From positions 198,976 through 262,975 of the forward strand of contig WTPW01001004.1 of assembly GCA_009809945.1 (NCBI GenBank): 64,000 bases of DNA. Reading direction: 5' to 3'. Origin of the DNA: Gigaspora margarita. Lineage: Eukaryota > Glomeromycota > Glomeromycetes > Diversisporales > Gigasporaceae. The translations under genes were made by a program, and so were the position numbers. The notes below the pieces were generated by a model. That model ran no database searches. It was given only the letters and a program-made list of their open reading frames with translations, and was not told where the DNA came from. Below are positions 11,474 through 22,745 of this stretch, one piece after another; within the stretch, counting starts at the first letter, position 1, and every line of letters starts with the position of its first letter.

Positions 11474-11563
11474 GGTGCCGTAACTATTATGTCATGTCGA
11501 AATGTATTTGACAAATTATTACAAATTACGACAATTTCGACATGTCATAATAGTTACGGCACC
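11474..11563. repeat. 90-bp near-perfect hairpin MITE
   Basis: The arms GGTGCCGTAACTATTATGTC and the exact inverse GACATAATAGTTACGGCACC (about 30 paired bases) surround a ~30-base loop. It overlaps a spurious open frame that runs to 11896. Confidence 0.7.
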
Positions 11564-11995
11564 TACTATAACGGAAATAGAAATTGGATCTCTGAAATCA
11601 GGATCTAATTCTATATATAGAATGGTATAACGGCAATCAAGATCAGCAATTAAGCGACGACTATGAAAAACGAAATCAGGTATTGCACTTTCAAAGTTAG
11701 TAAACAATTTCACGCGACACAAAATACCGGAGCAAGTGTTACATCGGATGTTAAGACGTAACATGCGAAGTTTCAATATGCATTCACACCCTCGCTTCGC
11801 CACATGCATATATCCAATAAGATGCGACGAACGCAATTTAATTTGCCATATAACCGTTAGGGACACTTGAAGAACAGTTAACCCAGTGATCGACAATCAC
11901 ATGATAACATATAATGACTTCATTGGTTTACCAGAATTAAAACAAACTGGCCTAAAAATACCTCTAATACTAACCCTAACTTAGGCCGAATGCTT

Positions 11996-12039
11996 GTCAT
12001 GTGATGTTGTGATGATCGTCATGTGATGTTGTGATGATC
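11996..12039 (+). promoter_or_regulatory. Exact 22-bp direct repeat upstream of the F-box gene
   Basis: The unit GTCATGTGATGTTGTGATGA(TC) occurs twice, head to tail, about 100 bp before the ATG. Its CATGTG core also appears inverted as CACATG near 11899. CATGTG is an E-box-like word. A regulatory role is inferred only from position and repetition. Confidence 0.35.
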
Positions 12040-12139
12040 ACTTTTCTTCAATCTACAGATCTACATGAAATTTTCAATATCACTCCGTTCCTGGTATAAC
12101 ACTTTTTTTAAAAAATTCTTTTCATTGCTGCACTAATTC

Positions 12140-13615
12140 ATGGGTTCGAAAACATTTATAGGTGATATACCCGAAATAGTGGAGAATATTCTTAATAATC
12201 TAAATAATGAAGTTTATTCTTTATATTCATGCACACTTGTGAGCCGACATTGGTGCAAAATGTCAATTCCCATTCTTTGGCAAGATCCATTTTCATTTGT
12301 TCGAACTCCTTCATTCATTTCTAGATACTTTTCATCTCTTGGTGAAGACGAAAAACTCAGTTTAATAACAATTGGGATAAATGTAGAATTTTCCAAAACA
12401 CTATTTGAATATGCAAGATTTTTGAAGGTTTTTGATCTATCTCGTTTAGAATTTAAAGTTGGAAAATGGATCAATTTCCAGCTAGAAAATTCGAGGAATC
12501 ACATAATTAATTGCATAATTAATTTATTATTCATTGAAAGTGGTGTCACTTTGCATAAACTGGGTTTATGTTTTTCAAGATCTATTGCACTTAAGCCGGA
12601 GATTATATATACATTAAGATTCTCACAAATCCAACATCTATCTTTGGGCAATATATCAGAAAACAACGTTGAAAGTACCATTACATTGTTAAGGGCTGTG
12701 GCTAAATATACAACAAAAATTAAGACTTTAAAAATTGACGATTTTAATTCTGAACATAAGCCACGAATATTTAAAGCTCTTATATACGTTATTAAATCAC
12801 AAAAGCAACTTAGGCTGTTTGGCTTATTTGGATATGATTATCCTACAGAATTCTACGGCATCATTTCAGCTTTAAACTTTCATAAAAATACATTACAAGA
12901 AGTTATGATGGTAGATTGTGATTATAGCGAAGAGATCGAAGTACTGAAAAATTGTACAAATTTAGAGACGCTTCGTATTAGGTATTGCAACTATATGATA
13001 CCATTGAAAATATTAGAAAATAATAAAATTAGCACATTTGATATGGTTGAGTGCCAGATTGATGCGCAAGAATTAGCATTAATTTTAGAAAAGTCTGGAG
13101 GATTGTTACAACGATTAAAATTCGAATCAGAAGATGAAGAATTTCAGAAAGAACCGTTATTAATTAAGTCCTTCTGTTCAAACATTACATACCTCAGTAT
13201 TCAGTGTTTTGGATTTTCCACACAACTCGTAGAGCTTATTGGTAGTTTACAAAAACTTCAATTTCTCTCGTTATGGTGCGATGTCGATAATATGCCGAAA
13301 GAAGTACTGAACATACGTATTATGCAGTTTTCAGAAATATTGCCGTTAACATTGCAATATTTTGACTTAGGGAATATTTGTCTAGAACCATATGTAGATG
13401 TTTTGTTAAAGCATTGCAATGCACCTTTAAAAAAAATATTATTTTATCGCCTTAACAAGAAAATTTCCAAAGCACTAATCAAATACTACAAACGAAACAA
13501 AACTTTGAATTATGTGGGTGTATACAGATATTTAGATTTAGATTATAATACTAGAAAGGAAATGGAAGCATATGTTGAATTAGTACCAGATAAACATATT
13601 GTTGTTAATATGTAA
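12140..13615 (+). CDS. F-box protein with LRR-like body, 491 aa
   Basis: A single uninterrupted exon. Residues 8-52 match an F-box: DIPEIVENIL at the start, then LYSCTLVSRHWC and IPILWQDPF. F-boxes bind Skp1 and deliver substrates to SCF ubiquitin ligases, so the role is substrate recognition in the cytosol or nucleus. The rest is leucine/isoleucine-rich, with irregular ~25-residue periods (LKNCTNLETLRIRYC near residues 275-290, ISTFDMVECQ, ITYLSIQCF, LQYFDLGNI), as in degenerate LRR bodies. Such intronless F-box/LRR genes are greatly expanded in Glomeromycotina. The start is the first in-frame ATG and gives a complete F-box. The substrate cannot be predicted. It lies alone between MITE-rich flanks, with a possible poly(A) signal at 13673. 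Minus-strand frames inside it are shadows. Confidence 0.88.
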   Translation: MGSKTFIGDIPEIVENILNNLNNEVYSLYSCTLVSRHWCKMSIPILWQDPFSFVRTPSFISRYFSSLGEDEKLSLITIGINVEFSKTLFEYARFLKVFDLSRLEFKVGKWINFQLENSRNHIINCIINLLFIESGVTLHKLGLCFSRSIALKPEIIYTLRFSQIQHLSLGNISENNVESTITLLRAVAKYTTKIKTLKIDDFNSEHKPRIFKALIYVIKSQKQLRLFGLFGYDYPTEFYGIISALNFHKNTLQEVMMVDCDYSEEIEVLKNCTNLETLRIRYCNYMIPLKILENNKISTFDMVECQIDAQELALILEKSGGLLQRLKFESEDEEFQKEPLLIKSFCSNITYLSIQCFGFSTQLVELIGSLQKLQFLSLWCDVDNMPKEVLNIRIMQFSEILPLTLQYFDLGNICLEPYVDVLLKHCNAPLKKILFYRLNKKISKALIKYYKRNKTLNYVGVYRYLDLDYNTRKEMEAYVELVPDKHIVVNM

Positions 13616-13672
13616 TTTCTATAAATTTCTTTTATCTGCGGAGCAAGATTTTGTGTAAAAATCTAAATATAT

Positions 13673-13678
13673 AATAAA
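13673..13678 (+). terminator. Possible poly(A) signal of the F-box gene
   Basis: AATAAA lies 58 bases after the stop codon. AT-rich DNA yields this hexamer by chance often, so it rests mostly on position. Confidence 0.4.
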
Positions 13679-13855
13679 TTTAAATCAGATCAAATGCGAG
13701 CCAAACATTAGCAATCACAAATTTTAAGATTTACCAGCTAGATAAAATACCATTTATCGCTGTTTGCAAAAAGGTGTGACCCCATGATTTTGTGATGATG
13801 CAGGGAAAATTTTAAATAAAGAATCTAATAAGAGAATCTAATAGATAATCTACGT

Positions 13856-14124
13856 AATCATACTTGAAATCAGTAACCTGATCAGAAATTCGCTAAATTA
13901 TTTATTTATCTTATTTTATTTTATTTTTTGTTTCACTTTGAAAATGCATATAGTGACGATTTGAAATGGCGTATAATTTATCTACAATATGATGGCTGTT
14001 CTAAATCACAAATCGCCAAAATGTACAAGTTTATTTATTGCAAAAAACAACTGTAAAATATGATTAATAATATGATCGCAAATATGTAATATAATTTTTA
14101 TATACTACTGATTTCAAGTATGAT
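13856..14124. repeat. 269-bp MITE-like element
   Basis: The ends AATCATACTTGAAATCAGTA and TACTGATTTCAAGTATGATT are inverted copies. A smaller internal pair (GACGATTTG / CAAATCGCC) is present. No clean target duplication. Confidence 0.55.
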
Positions 14125-15144
14125 TCGCATGTACGTATTCGATTATTTTGATTAGAATAGAACTTTGGATTGGTGCAATTCCTATCGGTATTGCATATAG
14201 TTAATTCTACATAAGACATTGCATAGCCAATAAAGAAAAAAGCATATAGTGTACTTAAATATATAAAAAAGAAAAACCTATAATGTATAAGAAAAATCGA
14301 ATCAGTTATATTAGTTTGTATAAAAATATTGGCTCAATTTTCACCGATCATAAAAGTGATTCCTCTGTAGGATCCACAAAATGTCATCTTTACGTGTTTG
14401 ATCAAATAGCATAATCATAGTATAATTAAATTTACATACCCATCAGAAAAAAAAAACCAGAAACCCCCATTTTAACATACGAGTATAGTTGTTCTGCGTT
14501 GATTAATAACCGTTATAATTCAAATTTGGCAAAAATCTGTTATATCTTACGCATATAAGAAACAAAGTTCATTAAAATCTTCAAGCTCATTAATATTATT
14601 TTTGTTTCATCCTTAAGTTCACAAAAAGACTAGTTTAACTATAAAAGATTCTTTACTGTTTAATAACTTTGCCGAACTTATTTTTATTTTCGTAAGGAAA
14701 AATTTTTCTTGTTCATTACATAATAATTTTACTTCTCTATAACAAACTGATGGCTCTAGAAAAAAAAAAGTTGTTATCGAAAATTAAAAGCCCACAAAGT
14801 TTTTAGACCGAACTATTAAAAAATTTTAGACTTGCTATATCCAAGTTTGTTAGATAGAGTCGATTGTATAATATTATATATGATGTATATTTATATATGT
14901 TGTACACGGAATAGAAACTTGGTTGATTGAAAATCAATTGAAGTTGACAATTATGTTGAAACGAAATTTTAAACTCACTCAAATCGGTAAAGAATTTCAA
15001 ACTTAGAGGTGATTCCGAATTCATTTTATCGCATATTCAATTAAAATAATTAAATTAATTTAATCAGCAGCTATGTTATTAATGTCAATTATTAATTGAC
15101 TAATGTCTATTATATTAAAGCACAAACGTCAGTCCGTCACGCCA
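14125..15144. other. Intergenic, nothing recognised
   Basis: AT-rich, with no inverted ends or convincing frame on either strand. Confidence 0.35.
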
Positions 15145-15235
15145 GGGATTATAAATGACCTGGTCATTTGCCAATTTTTCAAATGACCTCAAATGACCTC
15201 AAAATGACCAGTCATTTGAGGTCATATATCTTCAC
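15145..15235. repeat. ATGACC-word cluster at the left edge of the hairpin array
   Basis: CAGGGATTATAAATGACC is followed by repeated AAATGACCT words in both orientations (GGTCATTT, TCATTTGAGGTCAT). This resembles the end plus short-word arm of the hAT-like elements elsewhere, but no matching right end was found near 18860. Confidence 0.35.
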
Positions 15236-15239
15236 TCAA

Positions 15240-18200
15240 AGTTTCAAAAAAATTCAAAACGTTTATCAAAATAGAATTAATAACCAAATTTTATTAAACT
15301 TTGAATAAAGGTATCTTGACAACCAAGTCAAATTCGATGAACTTTTTTTGTTTGAATTCTATAATTCATAGAATTCAAAAAAAAAAGTTCATCGAATTTG
15401 ATGTAGTGGTTGTCAAGATATCTTTGCTCAAAGTTTCAAAAAACTCAAAACATCTATCAAAATATAAGTAATAACCAAAATTTTCTAAACTTTGAGTGAA
15501 AGTATCTTGACAACCACCAAGTCAAATTCGATGAATATTTTTTTATTTGAATTCTATAGATTCATAGAATTTAAAAAAAAAGGTCATCAAATTTGACTTG
15601 GTGGTTGTCAAGATATCTTTGCTCAAAGTTTCAAAAAAAACTCAAAAATGTCTATTAAAATAGAATTAATAAGCAAATTTTCTAAACTTGAGCAAAAGTA
15701 TTTTGACAACCACCAAGCCAAATTTGATGAACTTTTTTTTTTGAATTTTATGAATCTATAGAATTCAAAAATTCATTAAATTTGACTTGGTGGTTGTCAA
15801 GATATTCTTGTTCAAAGGCTTCAAAAAACTTAAAAATGTTTAACAAAATAGAAGTAATAACCAAGTTTTCTAAACTTTGAATAAAGGTATTTTGACAACT
15901 ACAAGTCTAATTTGATAAACTTTTTTTGTTTAAATTCTATAGATTCATAGAATTCAAAAAAAAAAGTTCATTGAATTTGATTTCAAGATATCTTTGCTCA
16001 TAGTTTCAAAAAACTCAAAATGTCTATCAAAATAGAAGTAATACCCAAATTTTTTTTGACAACCACCAAGTCAAATTTGATAAATTTTTTTTTTGAATTC
16101 TATAAATCTATAGAAGTCAAAAATATACCAATTTTATTGAATTTGATTTGGTGGTTGTCAAGATACCTTCACTCAAAGTTTAGAAAATTTTAGTTATTAA
16201 TTCTATTTTATTTGACATTTTGAGTTTTTTTTGAACTTTAAACAAAGATATCTTGACAACCACCAAGTCAAATTCAATGAGTTTTTTTTTAGATTTTATA
16301 AATTTATAGAATTCAAACAAAAAAATGTTCATCAAATTTGACTTGGTGGTTGTCAAGATACCTTCACTCAAATTTAAAAAAAATTTGGATATTACTTCTA
16401 TTTTGATAGACATTTTGAATTTTTTAAACTTTGAGCAAAGATATCTTAACAACCACCAAGTCAAATTTGATGAACTTTTTTTTTAGATTCTTATGAATCT
16501 ATAAATTTTTAAAAAAAAATTCATCAAATTTGACTTGGTGGTTGTCAAGATACCTTCACTCAAAGTTTAAATAAATTTGGGTATTAGTTCTATTTTGATA
16601 GACATTTTGAGTTTTTTGAAACTTTGAGCAAAGATATTTTGACAACCACCAAGTCAAATTCAATAAACTTTTTTTTTAAGTTCTATAAAATTATAGAACT
16701 CAAAAAAAAAAAGTTTATTGAATCTGACTTGGTGGTTGTCAAAATACCTTTGTTCAAAGTTTAAAAAAACTTGGTTATTACTTCTATTTCTCTGTAAGAA
16801 AAGTGGTACAGGTTGTAGTATGAGTTGTTGTTGAGAATGCTCGAAATGGCACAGATTTTGTAGCATGCACAGGAATGTTTTATGGAATGGCACAGTAAAA
16901 ATGGCACAGACATTATGGAAAAGAGTAACACATAATATCACAATATATGAAATGGCACATTTGAATGACACATATGTGTATTTATACATGTGTTGGCTCA
17001 TAATGCATGTTAGCTCATTTTGTGAAGAGCAAAAGATTAGTAAAGGATTTTTTCTTAAAAAATCAGCAATATCTTATGAATTCACTAATGAAGCTTTCTT
17101 GTGTACCTTAACAAAAAAATTTCTTATAAATTTTGCTTTATATACAGTTAGTTTGTTCATAAAATATTGATTACTTATATAAATTTATATTTTAATAGTT
17201 AATCCACATTATTATCACAATGTCATGTGAATTTATTTTCAATACCTGTACCAAAACCTGTGCTGATTCACTAGAAAACTGCTACAAAACCTGAACTATT
17301 TATAGTCTATTTGACATGAACATACAGTCCTACATGGTCCATAGAATTTATACCAATTCAGACCATATCCATACAAATCTGGATCCTGACCCATACTACA
17401 AAGGCTCATATCTATCCAATGCCAACCCATGCCTATCTGGCCCAATTTTCTTATAGAGTTTTGATAGATGTATTGAGTTTTTTGAAACTTTTAAACAAAG
17501 ATATCTTGACAACTACCAAGTCAAATTTGATAAACTTAATTTTTTGAATTTTATAGATTCGTAGAATTCAAAAAAAAAGTTTTTCAAATTTAACTTGGTG
17601 GTTGTCAAAATACCTTCGCTCAAAGTTTAAAAAAATTTGGTTATTAATTCTATTTTGATAGATATTTTAAGTTTTTTTAAAACTTTGAACAAAATATCTT
17701 GACAACTACCAAGCCAAATTTAATGAACCTTTTTTTTTGAATTATATAGATTTATAGAATTTTAAAAAAAATTCATCAAATTTGACTTAATGGTTGTCAA
17801 GGTACCTTCACTTAATGTTTAAAAAAATTTGGGTATTACTTCTATTTTGATAGATATTTTGATTTTTTGAAACTTTGAGCAAAGATGTGTTGACAACCAC
17901 TATATCAAATTTGAGTATTACTTCTATTTTGATAGATTTTTTGATTTTTTTGAAACTTTGAGAAAAGATGTGTTGACAACCACTATATCAAATTTGATGG
18001 ACTTTTTATTTTGAATTCTAAGATCTATAGAATTTAAACAAAAAAGTTTATCAAATTTGACTTGGTGGTTGTCAAGATACCTTTATTCAAAGTTTAAAAA
18101 AACTTGGTTATTTTGTTTTGTTAAACATTTTGAGTTTTTTGAAACTTTTAAGCAAAGATATCTTGACAACTACCAAGTTAAATTTGATAAGCTTTTTTTT

Positions 18201-18860
18201 TTGAATTCTATAAATCTATAGAATTCAAAAAAAGTTCATCAAATTTGACATAGTGTTGTCAAAATACTTTTACTCAAAGTTTAGAAAATTTGGTTATTAA
18301 TTCTATTTTGAGTTTTTTTGAAACTTTGAGCAAAGATATCTTGACAACCACCAAGTCAAATTTGATAACTTTTTTTTAAATTCTATGAATCTACAGATTT
18401 AAAAAAAAAATGCTTATCAAATTTGACTTCATGGTTGTCAAGATACCTTTACTCAAATTTTAAAAAATTTGGTTATTTCTTTTATTTTGATAGATGTTTT
18501 AAGTTTTTTAAAACTTTGAGCAAAGATATCTAGATAACTACCAAGTCAAATTTGAAAAGTTTTTTTTTGAATTCTATGAATCTATAGAATTCAACCAAAA
18601 AAAAGTTCATCAAATTTGACTTGGAGGTTGTCAAGATATCTTTATTCAAAGTTTAGAAAATTTTGGTTATTACTTCTATTTTGATTTATTTTGAGTTTTT
18701 TGAAACTTTGAGTGAAGATATCTTGACAACCACCAAGTCAAAATTTGATGAACTTGTTTTTTTTTGAATTTTATAAATTTATAAAATTTAACTAAAAAAA
18801 GGTTTATCAAATTTAACTTGATTTAACTTGGTAATTGTCAATATATCAATACTTTATGTT
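15240..18860. repeat. Hairpin satellite array, ~195-bp period, ~15 copies
   Basis: Each unit reads roughly: AAACTTTGAGCAAAGATATC, TTGACAACCACCAAGTCAAA, TTTGATGAACTTTTTTT, GAATTCTATA, then the same in inverse order through CTTGGTGGTTGTCAAGATA to ACTCAAAGTTTAGAAA, and TTACTTCTATTTTGATAGAC. Units are thus themselves inverted repeats and alternate stem and spacer. Stems begin near 15313, 15503, 15702, 15890, 16052, 16254, 16447 and 16640, and resume at about 17500 after the insertion 16790-17458. Open frames inside are non-coding. A divergent array of the same type fills 58285-59934. Confidence 0.8.
16790..17458. mobile_element. GGCACG-word element (669 bp) inserted in the hairpin array
   Basis: The ends are CTCTGTAAGAAAAGTGG and, inverted, CTCTATAAGAAAATTGGG. 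The array reads CTTCTATTTTGATAG when unfilled; here it stops at CTTCTATTT and resumes TTTTGATAG, so the duplication is a 3-4 base T run. It is a decayed relative of 35343-36123 in which many CG words have become TG/CA (GGCACG to GGCACA). Frames across it are not genes. Confidence 0.65.
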
Positions 18861-19262
18861 TAGAAAAAATTTAGCATATTAAATCTACATTGTATTAATC
18901 TATATAAATCAATCAATCACATGTGTCCTGCAACAAAATTTAATGTTGCAGAGTATGACAAATGCATTTCTAATTTATTTTTTAATAAAAGTTTTACAAT
19001 ATCAATTGATATTACTCGAGTGAAAATTAGTTATAGTCTTATTATATAATAATAAAATAATAATAATTTATATTATTTTAATTTTAAAATTATAAAAAAA
19101 ATAATTAAAACAAAATTAATAGATTTGATATAAGTTGGTGGTACAAAGCCAAAAATGGTTAAATTTACTTATAAAATTTATAGTAAATTAATAGTAAACC
19201 AATAGTAAATTTATAGTAAATTTAATTTAAAAGATTAAAAATAAAGGCAATTACTATTTGTA
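18861..19262. other. AT-rich spacer
   Basis: TAGTAAATT words recur near 19180-19230. Nothing else is seen. Confidence 0.3.
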
Positions 19263-19546
19263 CACTAGTGCAGTATTGTACATTATGGCTGTTCATAGCC
19301 TTTTTTTGACTTGTCCATATCCAAAATTGTCCAAACATCCAAGATTGTCAAAACTTGTCCAGGCTTTAATAATTAATAAATCTGCTTAAAAAATATATAA
19401 CTATATATTTTTTAGTGCTAAACACATTCTAGTTAAAATTAAAATAGGTTATCTTAATAAAATTTTAAGTAATTTTACTTTATTTAATTGTTAAAAATTG
19501 TCCAAATCATTGTCCAAAGCTGTTATATGACAACAATGCACTAGTG
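19263..19546. mobile_element. 284-bp MITE, CACTAGTGCA ends, TA target
   Basis: The ends CACTAGTGCAGTATTGT and, inverted, CACTAGTGCATTGTTGT are flanked by TA on both sides. TTGTCCAAA words recur just inside both ends. A Tc1/mariner-type origin is likely from TA and the CAC start. Confidence 0.65.
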
Positions 19547-20282
19547 TATAAATACAGGTATAACTTTTGTTTATGAAACCACTCTTTAAGCTCTAACAAA
19601 AAATATTTCTTGTAAAATTTATTATAAACTATAACCCCTTCCAATCTCATAGCTTAAATCAGGTTTAATTTTGGTCTATAATTTATATATTATACAAATT
19701 TTCAAATTAATTAATTAGTACCTGTGTACATATATGTAGTATATAAATAGTTTTAAAAAATAAATTAATATTAAAATATTTTATTAAGTTAATATATATT
19801 AAATTTTTAATTTAGTTATAAAGCTAGCTTTTTTAATTATACAATCAGAACAGCATAAGACATCCACTCTATATATATGGAAATTTGTAGTAGAAAGGGC
19901 TGATACTAGTTTATATATAATTTTTGAAAAATCGAGTTTGTTTTGTTCAGACTAATCTGGGTTAATCAAAAATTTCATAATTTGATTGGCAGTTGTATCA
20001 GGTAATCTCATGATGTACAAAACTCCCAAGAAATTTTTTTATAAAATCAATTTTCATTTATAATTGGAAAAAGTAACCTATATTGAAATTTATCCAAATA
20101 CAACAAAAAATTCAATTTACATTTTTGGGCAGTATTAGCTCTTTCTATTGCAAAGGCCCTATATAAGATGCCAATTTTTGATACTTATATAATTTATTAT
20201 GATTGCTAATTTTGTAAAATAAGAATTGCTATGCAATATGTGATACTGCACAGGATCAGTATAATCATGTGTGATATGTAAA
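19547..20282. other. Spacer with a dispersed repeat shared with 28605-28690
   Basis: TTTAAGCTCTAACAAAAAATA near 19590 and the following ~70 bp resemble TTTGGGCTCTAATAAAAAAA near 28617. The rest is unassigned AT-rich DNA. Confidence 0.35.
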
Positions 20283-20718
20283 CCATAAGAAAATGGAATA
20301 GAATCAGCACAAGTTGGCATTAGATAGGCATGGGTCTTTGTATTAAAACATAAATTTACATAAGTAATCAATATAAGATGAACAAGACAACTGCATATAA
20401 AGTAAAATTTTGTTAGAAATTTTTTTTTGTTTAGACACAGTGAAATTTTATTAGTAAAATTATAAAATATTACTTTTTTTAAAAAAAATATATATACTAA
20501 TCTTTCACTCTTTACAAAACAAACCAACACATATGTAATGTACATATATGTGCTATCTGAACATGCTATTTTATATGATGTGATATTATGTGCCACTCTT
20601 TGTACTATTATTATCATGCCATTCTATAAAATGCTCTTGTGCATGCTATATAATTTGTTCTATTTTGACTATTCTCAATGCAAATCTTTACCACTACCTG
20701 TCCACTTTTCTTTTAAGA
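20283..20718 (-). mobile_element. Internally deleted copy of the GGCACG-word element
   Basis: Reversed relative to 35343-36123. It begins CCATAAGAAAATGGAA, passes ACTTATGTAAATTTATG-type core sequence shared with both other copies, and ends CCACTTTTCTTTTAAG. Most of the right-arm GC words are missing. The two frames across it (both strands) are products of the repeat. Confidence 0.55.
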
Positions 20719-21244
20719 AAAATTAAAATATAAGAAATTAATTGTGCAGCATGTAATGCTGTGCATAGTTAGTACAAGTAACAATCTCAAGCTCATGCTC
20801 AAGCAGCCTATATAAACTTATAACAAATAATATAATATTTTTATAATCTTAGTATTCGATATCATTAATTATACATAAGCATAGCATCAATTAGAAAATA
20901 CTTGCATCTAACAAGATATTAGAAGAACCATATACAAAACTATGAAGGTCAAGATTAGTGTTTCTATAAACTAAACTGAACTGAACTTTAGGCTAAGTCA
21001 AGTTCAAATAAATTTTGAGCCAAACTTAAACTTAAAAACAAAGTCTGGTTCAAGCTTAGTATTAAACTTTTAGAGTAAGTTCAAGTTCAGTTCAGGTTCA
21101 GTTCAAAGTTTATGAACATTCAAGTTCAATAAATTAAAATAAAATTTATTTAAGTTATAATAAATATTATATAATATCTATTTATTATAAAATTATTTTT
21201 TTATATAAATATTTTTCATACTAAGTATATCACTTTTAAGCTTC

Positions 21245-22650
21245 TAATTAAAGTTGTGAGCTCATCACGATAAATCTAATAGTGTTAGATTATTAAAATA
21301 TAGTGAGTACATAATGAGATATCTTTAAAAAATGTTCTGCTAACTAAATAAAATTCTCTATAAATAATAATATTGTTTATAGAGAATTTTATATAGTTAG
21401 CGAAATGTTTTTGAAAATATCTTGTAATTTACTTAATTATCAATTTGAATAAGATTGGCACTATAACTATAAATTACTATATTTGAAATTGGAGATAAAC
21501 AAATAAGTAAAGGGTGTGACGATCTAGAGAAGTGGCCAGGTTGTCAACCCCTAATCAGCAGGTCGAAAGTTCAAATCCCACTGACGATGATAACGAAAAT
21601 TAGGCCTGTGTTATGGTAACCGTGGCTCATATCGGTTGGGTAAGAAACCTGTAACCTTGGTTCCACCAGCTTGAATGGGAGCTCTCGGGCGCAATAGTGT
21701 TTGTTATACCAATAAATCCAAGGAACCAGAAAAATGGAAACCCATTTAGGAAGTCCCGAATAAGGAGATAGATTAGGATCTCCAATGGTGCTACCATAAA
21801 TAAGATCAGTGCTGGGATCCGAATGAACCTTATAAGGGCAAGGGAGGTACCTAGCAGTTCGGAGCCGCCGGACTGCAAGTGTCGGTATAATGCAGATGCG
21901 CCGGTACTGAAAATCCATGAACAACTACGAAATGGGACGTGGCAGTTTAATGGTCAAGGTCTAGCCAGCCCTAGGCTTGTAACCTAGGTGAGGCTAGTGC
22001 AGCAGGTTACACTTGATTCCCCTAGAGGAAATGGAGTGGCTCAGACTATGTAAAAAGTAATATTAGGTTGTATCAGACAATCAGAGGGTTTAAATAGGCA
22101 ATTCCCGTAGTTGGGTTGTAGGTATGGCAGCTAGTGTAGAACCTTCAGGCGGACTACTTAAATTAGGCACCAAAAGTGCACATGTGGCTAGTTGTATCCT
22201 CATTTATGAATATAATGTAATATGAATTAATTCTAATAAAGTCTCGGCAGGACTGCCAAAGATTGAAAAAAAAAAAAAAATAAGTAAACAATATATTATT
22301 AAATTTGATAAAAACCCTTATGATAAGTTTTTTTATACTAAGTAAACATTATTTTTGGCTTTAAGTAAAGTTGTAGAGCTGGTTCTTATAGTCCTACTAC
22401 TAAAAAATAATTAAAATCAGACCAGTAGATAAGCAGATATAAGTAAAAATTTCTTTAAATTTCTTTAAATTATATAAAAATTTTATATATACAGGCCAGA
22501 TTTAGATTTCCTACTATGTTGTTTATATATTTGTTTTGACCCAATTCCAAATATAAACATAATGCTGATCTTATTTCAATTGGCAATTAATAGATTTTAA
22601 TAATCTAACTACTATTAGATTTATTTTGACAAGCTCTACAACTTTAATTA
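21245..22650. repeat. Palindromic element split by SINE copy 1
   Basis: The ends TAATTAAAGTTGTGAGCTC and, inverted, TTAATTAAAGTTGTAGAGCT continue as AATAAATCTAATAGT...TTAGATTATTAAAAT on both sides. A second copy at about 27545-27990 (reverse) lacks the SINE. A ~100-bp hairpin (21318-21420; AAATTCTCTATAAA stem) is inside the left part. Confidence 0.65.
21512..22277 (+). mobile_element. tRNA-headed SINE-like retroposon, copy 1 (766 bp)
   Basis: The head reads like a tRNA gene: an A-box-like TAGAGAAGTGGCCAGG, then 40 bases on a B-box-like AGTTCAAATCC. These are internal RNA polymerase III promoter elements. The body ends with AATAAAGTCTCGGCAGGACTGCC and a ~15-base A tail. An 11-bp target duplication AAATAAGTAAA flanks it (21501-21511, 22278-22288). 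The related locus near 27905 shows the same sequence unfilled. It needs a LINE enzyme in trans. At 766 bp it is long for a SINE and may have acquired extra body sequence. The two overlapping minus-strand frames (21571-21924) are not conserved as proteins. Confidence 0.8.
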
Positions 22651-22745
22651 AAAACTTAAAGGTGATTTAGTTGTATGAAAAAAGGTTTATATAATAAAAG
22701 ATTTTTTAATATTTTTTAATTATATTAAATATTATAAATAAAAAA

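Noticed and set aside
11519..11896. 125-aa minus-strand protein upstream of the F-box gene
   Set aside because: Begins near the divergent gene, ends inside a hairpin MITE, and has no recognisable motif.
12214..12681. Minus-strand frames within the F-box gene
   Set aside because: Shadows of a well-supported coding sequence on the opposite strand.
16660..17170. Proteins of 113 and 101 aa in the hairpin array region
   Set aside because: Both are translations of the GGCACG-word element; the related copy at 20283-20718 gives similar text only because the DNA is homologous.
15240..18860. CRISPR-like array
   Set aside because: Units are hairpins with similar, not unique, spacers; no cas-like genes; the context is eukaryotic.
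21512..21590. Stand-alone tRNA gene
   Set aside because: A- and B-box-like words are present, but the sequence does not close a cloverleaf cleanly and is followed by a retroposon body with A tail.
21571..21924. 117-aa minus-strand protein inside SINE 1
   Set aside because: Antisense to the SINE, not preserved as a frame in copies 2 and 3.
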